Source: Methanosarcinales archaeon | GTDB lineage: Archaea; Halobacteriota; Syntropharchaeia; Alkanophagales; Methanospirareceae | Direction: 5' to 3' | Assembly (NCBI GenBank): GCA_030665925.1 | Contig: DAOUYX010000052.1 | Coordinates: forward strand, 1-8,969 | DNA: 8,969 nucleotides | Part shown: positions 1 through 5,543 of the stretch, piece by piece | Layout of the letters: each line of letters starts with the position of its first letter | How positions within the stretch are numbered: the first letter of the stretch is position 1 | Translations under genes and position numbers: made by a program | Notes under the pieces: generated by a model | Databases searched by the model: none | Told to the model about the DNA's origin: nothing | What the model saw: the letters and a program-made list of their open reading frames with translations, nothing else

Positions 1-776
1 CTCTCATCAGGCGCGCGCGGACTTGCCTTGAAGTATTTAATTACTGGTTTGTCTTGTGGTACTTCAATAACCACTTCTACAGTGGCATCCCGTTTTCCTG
101 CTTCGTTCGTGGCTGTTAAGGTATAAGTGGTGGTCTTAGTAGGTGATACCACTTTTGTGTCCGTTAATCCCACGTTTCCTATTTCTGGGTCTATGGTAAC
201 ACTCGCAGCATCAGAAACATCCCAGCTTAATGTGGCGCTCTCATCAGGTTTAATCTCGCTCGGACTTACCTTGAAGGAACTAATTACTGGCAAGTTTATT
301 TTCTCTTTAACGATTACTTTAACAATATAAAAACGTTTTCCTGCTTCATTCGTGGCTGTTAAGGTATAAGTGGTGGTCTTAGTAGGTGATACCTGCCTTG
401 TGCCCGTTAATGCCACATTTCCTATTTCATGGTCTATGGTAACACTTGAAGCATCAGAAACGCTCCAGCTTAATTCGGAATCCTTGCCTGCGCTTATCTT
501 GTTCGGACTTGCCTTGAAGTAATTAATCACTGGCAAGTTTATTTCCTCTTCAACTAACACTTCCACAGTAGCATCAACGCTTCCAGCTTCAGTCGTGGCT
601 GTTAGCCAATAAGTAGTGGTCTCAGTAGGGTATACCGCTCTTGTGCCAGTTAATGCCACACTTCCTATTTCTGGCCCTATGGTAACACTTGTAGCATCTG
701 AAACACTCCAGCTTAATGTGGAACCCTCTCCAGCGGAAATAGCACTCGGACTTGCCTCAAAGGAATTAATTACTGG
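1..776 (-). repeat. Tandem 243-bp repeats coding for Ig-like domains
   Basis: The coding sequence repeats with an exact 243-bp period: equivalent TAC/CAC triplets fall at 771, 528, 285 and 42. Three full units and the start of a fourth are visible, and the array continues past the left edge. The units are close in sequence but not identical, and no unit has an indel, so the reading frame is kept. Such arrays commonly gain or lose units by recombination and are prone to collapse in assemblies. Confidence 0.9.
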
Positions 777-1421
777 CATCTCTGGTGGTCCATCAGGAGG
801 GATAATCTGCGAAATAATTATTGCAACCAAAATCACTGCTACAATTCCTGCAGCTCCTGCAGCAATTTTTAACCATTTTTTATCTGAGAGTGGTGCCGGC
901 GGTTTTTTCATAGTGATTTTAACGGAAGTTTCTTTTTTGAGCTGCACCTCACCAGAGGCTAATTCAAAACCTGCCAGTTCTGCCTTATAGTTTATAGTCT
1001 TACCCTCAAAATCAGGACTAAGGGAAATCTTAAAAATACCATCTTTATCGGAAATACCAACGCCTACTCCCTCTCCGTGTAACTCTAAAGAGATATTAAC
1101 ACTTTTTAGTGGATTTCTCTTCTCGTCTTTAAGATTAACCGTTAACTTTATCTTTTCGTCTTTCTTTGGTACTAATTTTATCGCCAGCGTGACTTCATCC
1201 TCTTCAAACTCTTGTATCACTTTCTGAGGTTCATATCCCGCTTTTTCTACCTTACAGATTAGGATTTCACCTAGGTATTGAGATTCCGATTTATGTTCAA
1301 ATTTACCTTCGCTGTCTGACTGAAGTACTGCTAATTCCTCCTCTCTAACGTATAGCCTTATCTTCGCGCCCGGGAGCGGCACCCCCGTGGCGGCATCTTT
1401 GACTGTACCTAACACCTTCAT
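1..1421 (-). CDS. Membrane-anchored protein with Ig-like repeats (partial at C-terminus)
   Basis: The frame is open from the ATG at 1421 to the left edge, giving 473 residues without a stop. Residues 1-92 (GTVKDAATGVPLPGAKI near the start) and about 93-175 (DKDGIFKI) look like two carboxypeptidase-regulatory/PEGA-like beta-sandwich domains. A single hydrophobic helix follows at about 184-207 (IVAVILVAIII), preceded by KK and DKKW. From P216 come Ig-like repeats of exactly 81 residues, starting at 216, 297, 378 and 459, each with an LSW-V-SDA-SVTI core and a TTTY-LTAT-EAG strand. There is no N-terminal signal peptide. By the positive-inside rule the first two domains would be cytoplasmic and the Ig stalk outside. 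GGAGAG lies 9 bases before the ATG. A surface adhesion or envelope role is likely, but no enzyme domain is visible. Confidence 0.85.
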   Translation of the reverse strand, partial: MKVLGTVKDAATGVPLPGAKIRLYVREEELAVLQSDSEGKFEHKSESQYLGEILICKVEKAGYEPQKVIQEFEEDEVTLAIKLVPKKDEKIKLTVNLKDEKRNPLKSVNISLELHGEGVGVGISDKDGIFKISLSPDFEGKTINYKAELAGFELASGEVQLKKETSVKITMKKPPAPLSDKKWLKIAAGAAGIVAVILVAIIISQIIPPDGPPEMPVINSFEASPSAISAGEGSTLSWSVSDATSVTIGPEIGSVALTGTRAVYPTETTTYWLTATTEAGSVDATVEVLVEEEINLPVINYFKASPNKISAGKDSELSWSVSDASSVTIDHEIGNVALTGTRQVSPTKTTTYTLTATNEAGKRFYIVKVIVKEKINLPVISSFKVSPSEIKPDESATLSWDVSDAASVTIDPEIGNVGLTDTKVVSPTKTTTYTLTATNEAGKRDATVEVVIEVPQDKPVIKYFKASPRAPDE

Positions 1422-1470
1422 CTTTTCTCTCTCCGCTCTTACTTCTTAAATGAATCCATTAAATAACTCT

Positions 1471-1480
1471 ATCTATAAAT
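1471..1480 (-). promoter_or_regulatory. Possible TATA box of the Ig-repeat gene
   Basis: On the minus strand ATTTATAGAT lies about 50 bases before the ATG at 1421. An archaeal start site about 25 bases downstream would leave a short leader that includes GGAGAG. The assignment rests on motif and spacing only. Confidence 0.35.
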
Positions 1481-1600
1481 AGTTATATGGGTTAAACATA
1501 AAGTCATTTTCTATTTTTTAAAAAAAAGTCTGAGATTCCAGTACTTCAGAAAATGTATCGCGTCAATGAAAATAATCTTTCACGATCCCTTACCGGCTAT

Positions 1601-1747
1601 TCAAATGATCTTTTCCAGATATTTGTCTAATTGCCGGCTCGACTCGTTGGTCATAGCCCCGGCAAGCGCGTCGGCACCGATCAAAACGATTTGACAGATC
1701 AACAGCCATCTTTCTGTGGGGAATAGTCGTTGCCAGCTCTGCGTCAT
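1601..1747 (-). CDS. Hypothetical 48-residue ORF, possibly the tail of a lost gene
   Basis: The ATG at 1747 opens a 48-residue frame (begins MTQSWQRLFPTERWLL, ends LDKYLEKII) with a stop at 1601. It has protein-like composition: a hydrophobic stretch (LLICQIVLIGADALAGAM) and a charged amphipathic end. The same frame stays open upstream of the ATG into the duplicated segment, as far as a stop near 1848. It may therefore be the C-terminus of a larger gene cut at the duplication border (1751/1752). A T8 run on the minus strand at about 1520-1527 could serve as a U-rich terminator. I do not recognise the family, and chance openness cannot be excluded. Confidence 0.3.
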   Translation of the reverse strand: MTQSWQRLFPTERWLLICQIVLIGADALAGAMTNESSRQLDKYLEKII

Positions 1748-1853
1748 CGGATTTATTTCTTTTTGTGTTATCAGCAGTTCCGAATTGGTATAGTTCGGAA
1801 CAGCAACCAGTATTTGAAACGTTGTATTTGTGCGGCTATAGAAATTTTATACC

Positions 1854-2008
1854 AAACCAGTAGCAATATCTGATGACATCTAACTATGAAATGGTATCAA
1901 AGACAATGCGGAGAATCCTTTTACGATGTGATAAGAAGACTCCTCACGAAGCAGAAGATAAGCGATATTCCAAAGATTAATGAACACTTGCGTTTACAAA
2001 ACTTTTAA
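1854..2008 (+). pseudogene. VapB-like antitoxin relic, copy A
   Basis: Three successive frames give fragments of one plausible small antitoxin: KPVAISDDI (1854-1880, then a stop), YEMVSKT (from 1885), and GESFYDVIRRLLTKQK (from 1910, stop at 2006). ISDD-Y-V followed by SF-DVIRRLL is the pattern of short VapB antitoxins of the DUF217/UPF0330 type. At least two frameshifts separate the pieces, so it is not translated as a whole. An ATG at 1886 opens a 40-residue peptide containing only the last fragment. No VapC partner is adjacent. The family call is by motif only. Confidence 0.45.
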
Positions 2009-2018
2009 GAAAAGTTTT
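1998..2018. repeat. Perfect 9-bp inverted repeat with 3-base loop
   Basis: AAAACTTTT and AAAAGTTTT flank AAG and form a perfect stem. The element sits between two TTTAC direct repeats (1993-1997 and 2016-2020) and is absent from copy B, where only one TTTAC remains. Either a hairpin was gained in copy A, or it was deleted between the TTTAC repeats in copy B. It lies just upstream of the TATA box of the acylphosphatase-like gene. Confidence 0.7.
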
Positions 2019-2050
2019 ACAGAAAAACGCTTCGCTGAAAGAAATGTTTT

Positions 2051-2058
2051 TTTATAAG
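2051..2058 (+). promoter_or_regulatory. TATA box of the first acylphosphatase-like gene
   Basis: TTTATAAG is preceded by a T-run and the purine-rich GAAAGAAA, which could be a BRE. Its centre is about 21 bases before the ATG at 2076, so transcription would start at or just inside the first codons. No Shine-Dalgarno is present, so leaderless translation from 2076 or from the ATG at 2085 is expected. Confidence 0.5.
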
Positions 2059-2075
2059 CGAATCGTACATAAAAG

Positions 2076-2633
2076 ATGAAGAAAATGAAAAGGGCAGTGA
2101 TTCTCGCAAAAGGGCGGGTTCAACGTGTTGGGTATCGTGACGGAGTGGAAGAGATAGCGAGGCGATTGGAAATAACAGGGTTTGTTGAGAATGTCAAGCC
2201 CTACGATGTCAGAATCGTTGCAGAAGGTGACGATTCAGCCATGAAGCGGTTCATCGAGGAAATAAAAATCAAAAAGTACCCGATAGATGTGGAGCGTTTA
2301 GATGTCCGGTTCGAAGATTTTAAATCTGAGTTTGAGTATTTTGAGATAAAACGTGGAGAATGGCATGAAGAGTTAGGTGTGCGTTTGGATGCCCCGGGGA
2401 AATTGCTTTACAAGTCCGTCGAACTCGGTGAAGAATCGGTCTCGATAGGGGAGAAGATGCTTGAAAAGCAGGATATGATGCTGGAGAAACAGGATATGAT
2501 GCTGGAGAAACAGGATGATACCGTAGGCGAGATAAGAGGGCTGCGAGAGGACTTGAAATCGTTCATGGAAGAGCGATTCAACCGGTTAGAGCGTGAAATA
2601 GAGATAATAAAAGCCAAATTGGGGATGTTGTAG
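2076..2633 (+). CDS. Acylphosphatase-like domain with C-terminal coiled coil, copy A
   Basis: This 185-residue protein begins with an acylphosphatase-like fold (about residues 5-93). The loop GRVQRVGYR (13-21) supplies the catalytic-type arginine R21, and GFVEN supplies N39. The loop glycine normally following VQ is replaced by R17, which may weaken phosphate binding. Stand-alone acylphosphatases are about 90 residues and hydrolyse acyl phosphates; here another 90 residues follow. Those contain three MLEKQD heptads (128-147) and a helical end rich in Glu, Arg and Lys (LREDL, RLERE), predicted to form a coiled coil. It is probably an oligomeric cytoplasmic protein of unknown role, possibly a binding rather than catalytic domain. 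Copy B differs by about 15 substitutions and lacks two heptads. M4 is an alternative start. A T-rich stretch follows the stop. Confidence 0.85.
   Translation: MKKMKRAVILAKGRVQRVGYRDGVEEIARRLEITGFVENVKPYDVRIVAEGDDSAMKRFIEEIKIKKYPIDVERLDVRFEDFKSEFEYFEIKRGEWHEELGVRLDAPGKLLYKSVELGEESVSIGEKMLEKQDMMLEKQDMMLEKQDDTVGEIRGLREDLKSFMEERFNRLEREIEIIKAKLGML
2454..2516 (+). repeat. 21-bp tandem repeat coding for coiled-coil heptads
   Basis: There are three 21-bp units. The second (2475-2495) and third (2496-2516) are identical and encode MMLEKQD; the first is diverged and encodes KMLEKQD. Each unit is exactly one heptad, so changes in copy number lengthen the coiled coil without breaking frame. Copy B (5922-5942) and the fragment at 3426-3556 each have one unit. 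Confidence 0.9.
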
Positions 2634-2696
2634 AGCAAGAATTTATTTTTATCTGCTACCCTTATGTTTTCCCCGTCCCCTTTTTGTTCTGCCTCA

Positions 2697-2952
2697 TCAT
2701 CCAACATCTTGTAATAATTTCGTCACAATACTCTCAAATTCCTTTAACACACCCAAATCTTGTTGCAATATCTCATAAATCGCATCTATATCAAGCTGCC
2801 AGTATATGTGAACCAATACATTTCTAAATCCTGCCAAATCTGACAGGTTCTCTGAGAGATTTTTTGAAATTAACCCCTCTTCATATAAAATTTCAAATGT
2901 CTCTCGATAAGTTGAAGCTTAGATGGTCCAATATGCCCTTATCGTCAAACAT
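2697..2952 (-). pseudogene. hepT: HepT (HEPN) toxin with internal deletion and frame break
   Basis: The ATG at 2952 begins MFDDKGILDHL, a typical HepT N-terminus, but meets a stop after 19 residues. In another frame the rest of the toxin is present: YRETFEILYEEG, then the catalytic motif RNVLVHIY (R-x4-H-x-Y), then QLDIDAIYEILQQDL, ending at 2697. About 40-50 codons of the first helices appear to be missing at the junction near 2900. In intact HepT this HEPN domain is an RNase and the motif tyrosine is AMPylated by MntA. As it stands no active toxin can be made. It lies 6 bases after the mntA stop. Confidence 0.75.
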
Positions 2953-2958
2953 TGTCTA

Positions 2959-3387
2959 TCACACCCTCGCAAGGAATTCCCCATCTAACCAATCAGATGT
3001 TCCCTTATAGTCCAAATAGCTTGAGAGCACCATTACTTCATAATTTATCCTCTTCGTTTCCGCTCTGGAAAAGACAACTTTACCCGTTTTTATAATTTCA
3101 TATTGAAATACTATTGGTGCATGGTTGAGAATCTTAGCATCAAATTCACATCGCGGTTCAATCTCCTTTTCTATTGCTCTTTCCACCTCTAAAGAGAATT
3201 TCAACTCCTTATAGGGTCTGAGATCTTTAGAAAGATATAAAGCTATGTCCACGTCATTAAACGCATCGCTTTCGAGAAAGGAACCAAAAAGGTAGGCAAA
3301 TTCTATCTCCCGGAATCTGGTTAATACTTCTCCTATTCTCTTTGTAAATTCATCAATATCGCTTTTCAGCAATGTTTTATCTTCCAT
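2959..3387 (-). CDS. mntA: MntA-type nucleotidyltransferase antitoxin
   Basis: This 142-residue minimal nucleotidyltransferase has the motif GSF...NDVD, with G35-S36 and the aspartates D45 and D47, and a probable third acidic residue D83 (EFDAKIL). The spacing between GS and DxD is 8 residues, shorter than the common 10. In MntA-HepT systems this protein AMPylates the HEPN toxin on a tyrosine and so neutralises it. All active-site residues are present, so the antitoxin looks functional, but its toxin gene just downstream is broken. The ATG at 3387 has no Shine-Dalgarno and lies about 30 bases after an A/T box, consistent with a near-leaderless mRNA. It is likely cytoplasmic. Confidence 0.85.
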   Translation of the reverse strand: MEDKTLLKSDIDEFTKRIGEVLTRFREIEFAYLFGSFLESDAFNDVDIALYLSKDLRPYKELKFSLEVERAIEKEIEPRCEFDAKILNHAPIVFQYEIIKTGKVVFSRAETKRINYEVMVLSSYLDYKGTSDWLDGEFLARV

Positions 3388-3412
3388 GTCTGTTTTCTAA
3401 ATAATGATTATT

Positions 3413-3420
3413 CAATAAAT
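3413..3420 (-). promoter_or_regulatory. Possible TATA box of mntA
   Basis: On the minus strand ATTTATTG is centred about 30 bases before the mntA ATG. It lies directly beside the border (3426) of the acylphosphatase gene scrap, so the rearrangement stopped just short of this promoter. Confidence 0.4.
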
Positions 3421-3425
3421 ATTTT

Positions 3426-3556
3426 GTCTCGATAGGGAAGAAGATGCTGGAAAAACAGGATGAGACCACAAACGAGATAAGAGGGCTGCGAGAAGACTTG
3501 AAATCGTTCATGGAAGGGCGGTTTGATCGGTTAGAGCGCGAAATAGAGATAATAAA
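3426..3556 (+). pseudogene. 3' fragment of a third acylphosphatase/coiled-coil gene
   Basis: The piece matches the end of copies A and B from GTCTCGATAGGG to ATAATAAA. It encodes VSIGKKMLEKQD with a single heptad, then LREDLKSFME and RLEREIEIIK. The acylphosphatase domain and the last few codons are missing. The frame continues past 3556 through sequence antisense to the neighbouring DUF4157-type gene and stops at about 3601. It is closer to copy B in the GGGAAGAAGATG stretch but has private changes (ETTNE, GRFDR). No start or promoter remains. Confidence 0.85.
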
Positions 3557-3969
3557 GTCGGTAGCTTTTCTTTTGATTCGTTCGCGTGTCGCTGCACTTT
3601 AGGATTCGGCATCCGCATCAGCGCACCCGCCACCGTATCCGCTTCCTGCTCGTACCGATCGTTCGGCTGCCCGACCGCAAGCTTCGCCTGAATCCCTGCC
3701 ACCACTCGCTGCACATAACGATTACCATGTGTCTGCGGAAGCCCTAATAACACTGGTGCACGCTGTGCAGTATGCGTGCTCAGTTGGGTTGATGTGCTAT
3801 CAACCAATGGTGTGCCGCCATCATACCTTATGTTATCTATTACACGCCTCAAACAGCCAAGTTGCATCGCTGGCTCATTTCGAGCACGATGGATGCTTTT
3901 ATCGCTCCTGGTAGGCGAAAACTCCTGTTTCCGATCCACATCCTTTGCAACAGCAACTGACCCTCTCAT
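3508..3969 (-). pseudogene. DUF4157-type N-terminal module, truncated (leader copy 1)
   Basis: The first 137 or so residues match the N-termini of the proteins starting at 5208 and 8719. Shared blocks are the start (RGSVAVAKD), a Q-L-x-x-LR-VI-NI-R-DGG segment, THGNRYVQRVVAGIQAKL and GQPNDRYEQEAD. These blocks commonly precede DUF4157 domains. At 3556/3557 the gene is cut and the last 16 or so residues come from reading the acylphosphatase scrap in antisense, so any cargo domain is lost. I place the start at 3969 because MRGSVAVAKD aligns with MKESVAVAKE and has a perfect Shine-Dalgarno; the ATG at 3984 overlaps that site. It lies 57 bases after the ATPase scrap on the same strand, suggesting an old operon. 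The short product could still be made. Confidence 0.7.
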
Positions 3970-3974
3970 CCCCC

Positions 3975-3982
3975 TCACCTCC
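3975..3982 (-). promoter_or_regulatory. Strong Shine-Dalgarno site for leader copy 1
   Basis: GGAGGTGA on the minus strand lies five bases before the ATG at 3969. It is the best ribosome binding site in the window and decides between the two candidate starts (3984 and 3969). Its strength contrasts with the leaderless style of the other genes, which fits an internal gene of an operon. Confidence 0.7.
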
Positions 3983-4025
3983 ATTACTCCTTACATATCA
4001 GCCCATAAAACTTCCCAAACTCGGG

Positions 4026-4247
4026 TTATGAGCGGACCTTCCAGATCTTCTGAAATTCCCTTTTCGCCACTTTTATCACGTCTTCCATCGCAATCAGACC
4101 CGAATTCTCAGCCGCAAGAAACGCTGCATTAACTATTATGTTCTTGATGTCACCACCTGCTAACTTAAACCTTTTTGCTAAGAGCTCGAGACTTTTTATT
4201 ATCTTCTTGGGATTCATATTAATATCTTCTGCATCTACTTTCGAAAT
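4026..4247 (-). pseudogene. C-terminal lid fragment of a VCP/Cdc48-like AAA+ ATPase
   Basis: The frame reads LAKRFKLAGGDIKNIIVNAAFLAAE followed by MEDVIKVAKREFQKIWK and a stop at 4026. This is the hallmark C-terminal helical lid of AAA+ ATPases (sensor-2-like GGDIKN, then a helix of A-FLAAE, then a final R-E-Q helix). It closely resembles the ATPase (Afp15-like) carried by extracellular contractile injection systems, although other Cdc48-type ATPases are possible. Walker A and B and most of the ATPase are missing. An ATG at 4217 would give a 63-residue peptide and sits one base after the stop of the upstream gene. The exact left limit of homology is unclear because the upstream gene overlaps in another frame. 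Confidence 0.65.
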
Positions 4248-5208
4248 TATGATTCCCAAGAGGTCTTGGAAAAACGCACACTGAAATATTCGTGGGTGTA
4301 AAGGTGATGTGGTTCCTGCTGATGATTTCGCTATCCACAAGGTGATTCTGTTCTATTTCAAGACGGAAGTCTGATGGCCATTGAAAAGGTTGAAAAAGAC
4401 GGTAGCAATCATTAAATAGTCCCTGCACTGCTTGTTTTGAACGTCGAGTGAGCCGCTGGTATACCGCTCTATTCCCTCCTATATGCCTAAATTGCTCATC
4501 AACAGTAAAATTATTAGAAACGCGCTGACCATTAAAATCTCTAATCCCGAAACGTACTACCTTTGATGCGCCATATTCACCTTCAGGGACCTGACATTCC
4601 TCTGTTGCCATCCTAGCTTCTAGAGCAATCGCAGTAAATGGGTGAGTGTATGATGTAGTGGGTGAACCCCCAGACGTTGTGGGTGTGCCAGTTTCACTTT
4701 CTTGGGGGGAAGCAGTGATAGTTAATTTTGAAAGACCCCTGCCATTTAAGATTCCCATCTGTTCTGTCTGGTTTAACCGTTGCACAGTATGGTCGCATTG
4801 GCCCTGCCCAGAAAATGCTGTGTCTTTTGATACCCGTGGCTCCGCCATCCGCATCACCTTTTCAGCCCCCCTGTCTGCTTCCTGCTCATAAATATCCCCA
4901 AGGTGGCCAATTTTGAGCTTCGCTCGGATTCCAGCAACCACCCGCTGCACATATCGATTGCCATGCGTGCGCTGCAGCGCCAGCAGCGCGGGTGCACGCT
5001 GTATGGAATGCATGCCGCTCAGTTGTGTTGCAATGTTCTCAACCGAGGGCCTGCCACCATCACGCCTTATGTTACCAATCACACCCCTTAAAGAGTCAAG
5101 CTGCCTCTCAGGCTCATCTCGAACACGATGGATGCTAATATCGCTTTTGGCAGGCGAAAAATCCTTCTTCGCAGCCGCCTCTTTCGCAACAGCAACCGAT
5201 TCTTTCAT
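4219..5208 (-). CDS. DUF4157-type leader with unrecognised C-terminal domain (leader copy 2)
   Basis: The protein has 329 residues. Residues 1-123 are the shared module (RGVIGNIRRDGG, QRTHGNRYVQRVVAGI, DIYEQEAD, VMRMAEP). It then leaves the family: there is no HExxH and no DUF4157 core. A Ser/Thr/Gly-rich linker (about 166-187) leads to an unrecognised domain (188-313) with FGIRDFNGQRV, HIGGNRAVYQRLTRRSKQ and WPSDFRLEIEQNH. The last ten or more residues (ending NFESRCRRY) come from the ATPase scrap read out of frame, so the true C-terminus was probably lost in a deletion. A GAGGTG lies 16 bases before the ATG, too far for a good Shine-Dalgarno. The frame is open for 53 more codons upstream without an ATG. 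A cargo role for an injection system is inferred from the module only. Confidence 0.7.
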   Translation of the reverse strand: MKESVAVAKEAAAKKDFSPAKSDISIHRVRDEPERQLDSLRGVIGNIRRDGGRPSVENIATQLSGMHSIQRAPALLALQRTHGNRYVQRVVAGIRAKLKIGHLGDIYEQEADRGAEKVMRMAEPRVSKDTAFSGQGQCDHTVQRLNQTEQMGILNGRGLSKLTITASPQESETGTPTTSGGSPTTSYTHPFTAIALEARMATEECQVPEGEYGASKVVRFGIRDFNGQRVSNNFTVDEQFRHIGGNRAVYQRLTRRSKQAVQGLFNDCYRLFQPFQWPSDFRLEIEQNHLVDSEIISRNHITFTPTNISVCVFPRPLGNHNFESRCRRY

Positions 5209-5341
5209 CGTATAACTATAAATACACCTCTTTTGTTTTATTTCTTTTGGTGTTATCAGCAGTTCCGAATGGGTATAGTTCGGAACAGCAACCAGTATTC
5301 GAAACGTTGTATTTGTGCAGCTATACAGAAATTTTATACCA

Positions 5342-5502
5342 AAACCAGTAGCAATATCTGATGACGTCTATCTATGAAATGGTATCAAAGACAAAGCTGA
5401 GAATCCTTTTACGATGTGATAAGAAGACTCCTCACGAAGCAGAAGATAAGCGATATTCCAAAGATGAATGAACACTTGCGTTTACGGAAAATGCTTCGCT
5501 GA
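5342..5502 (+). pseudogene. VapB-like antitoxin relic, copy B
   Basis: Here the first fragment is better kept than in copy A: KPVAISDDVY (5342-5371) before a stop at 5375. YEMVSKTK follows in a second frame, then ESFYDVIRRLLTKQKISDIP from 5401 in a third, ending at 5502. Joined, these resemble a DUF217/UPF0330 VapB antitoxin. It is frameshifted like copy A, so the decay probably began before the duplication. No clear start codon is present. Confidence 0.45.
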
Positions 5503-5513
5503 AAGAAAGGTTT

Positions 5514-5521
5514 TTTATAAG
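5514..5521 (+). promoter_or_regulatory. TATA box of the second acylphosphatase-like gene
   Basis: TTTATAAG is centred 26-27 bases before the ATG at 5544, the standard archaeal distance from TATA centre to transcription start. This predicts a leaderless mRNA starting at the A of the ATG. The spacer is 5 bp longer than in copy A. Confidence 0.6.
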
Positions 5522-5543
5522 CGAATCGTATATTATACAAAAG

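Larger units (their letters stand above)
1752..2645 (+). repeat. Segmental duplication, copy A (894 bp)
   Basis: This segment matches 5237-6071 almost base for base. It runs from TTTATTTCTTTT, through a VapB-like relic and an acylphosphatase-like gene, to GAGCAAGAATTTA just after the stop codon. Compared with copy B it has an extra hairpin at 1998-2018, 42 bp of extra heptad codons, and a 5-bp shorter spacer before the start codon. Outside the borders the two flanks share nothing obvious. No terminal inverted repeats or transposase are visible, so it does not look like a classic insertion sequence. Confidence 0.9.

Noticed and set aside
616..990. Plus-strand frames over the Ig repeats (also 127-330)
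   Set aside because: They repeat with the 243-bp period of the minus-strand gene and are its antisense shadow.
2475..2516. Possible CRISPR-like short repeat
   Set aside because: The units are adjacent with no spacers and in frame with a coiled coil; it is a coding tandem repeat.
2408..2707. Minus-strand frame with repeated SCFSSII
   Set aside because: This is the antisense of the MLEKQD heptad repeats of the acylphosphatase-like gene; the plus frame has the domain and promoter.
5216..5223. TATA-like TTTATAG just before leader copy 2
   Set aside because: Its centre is only about 11 bases before the ATG, too close to promote a transcript that includes the start codon.
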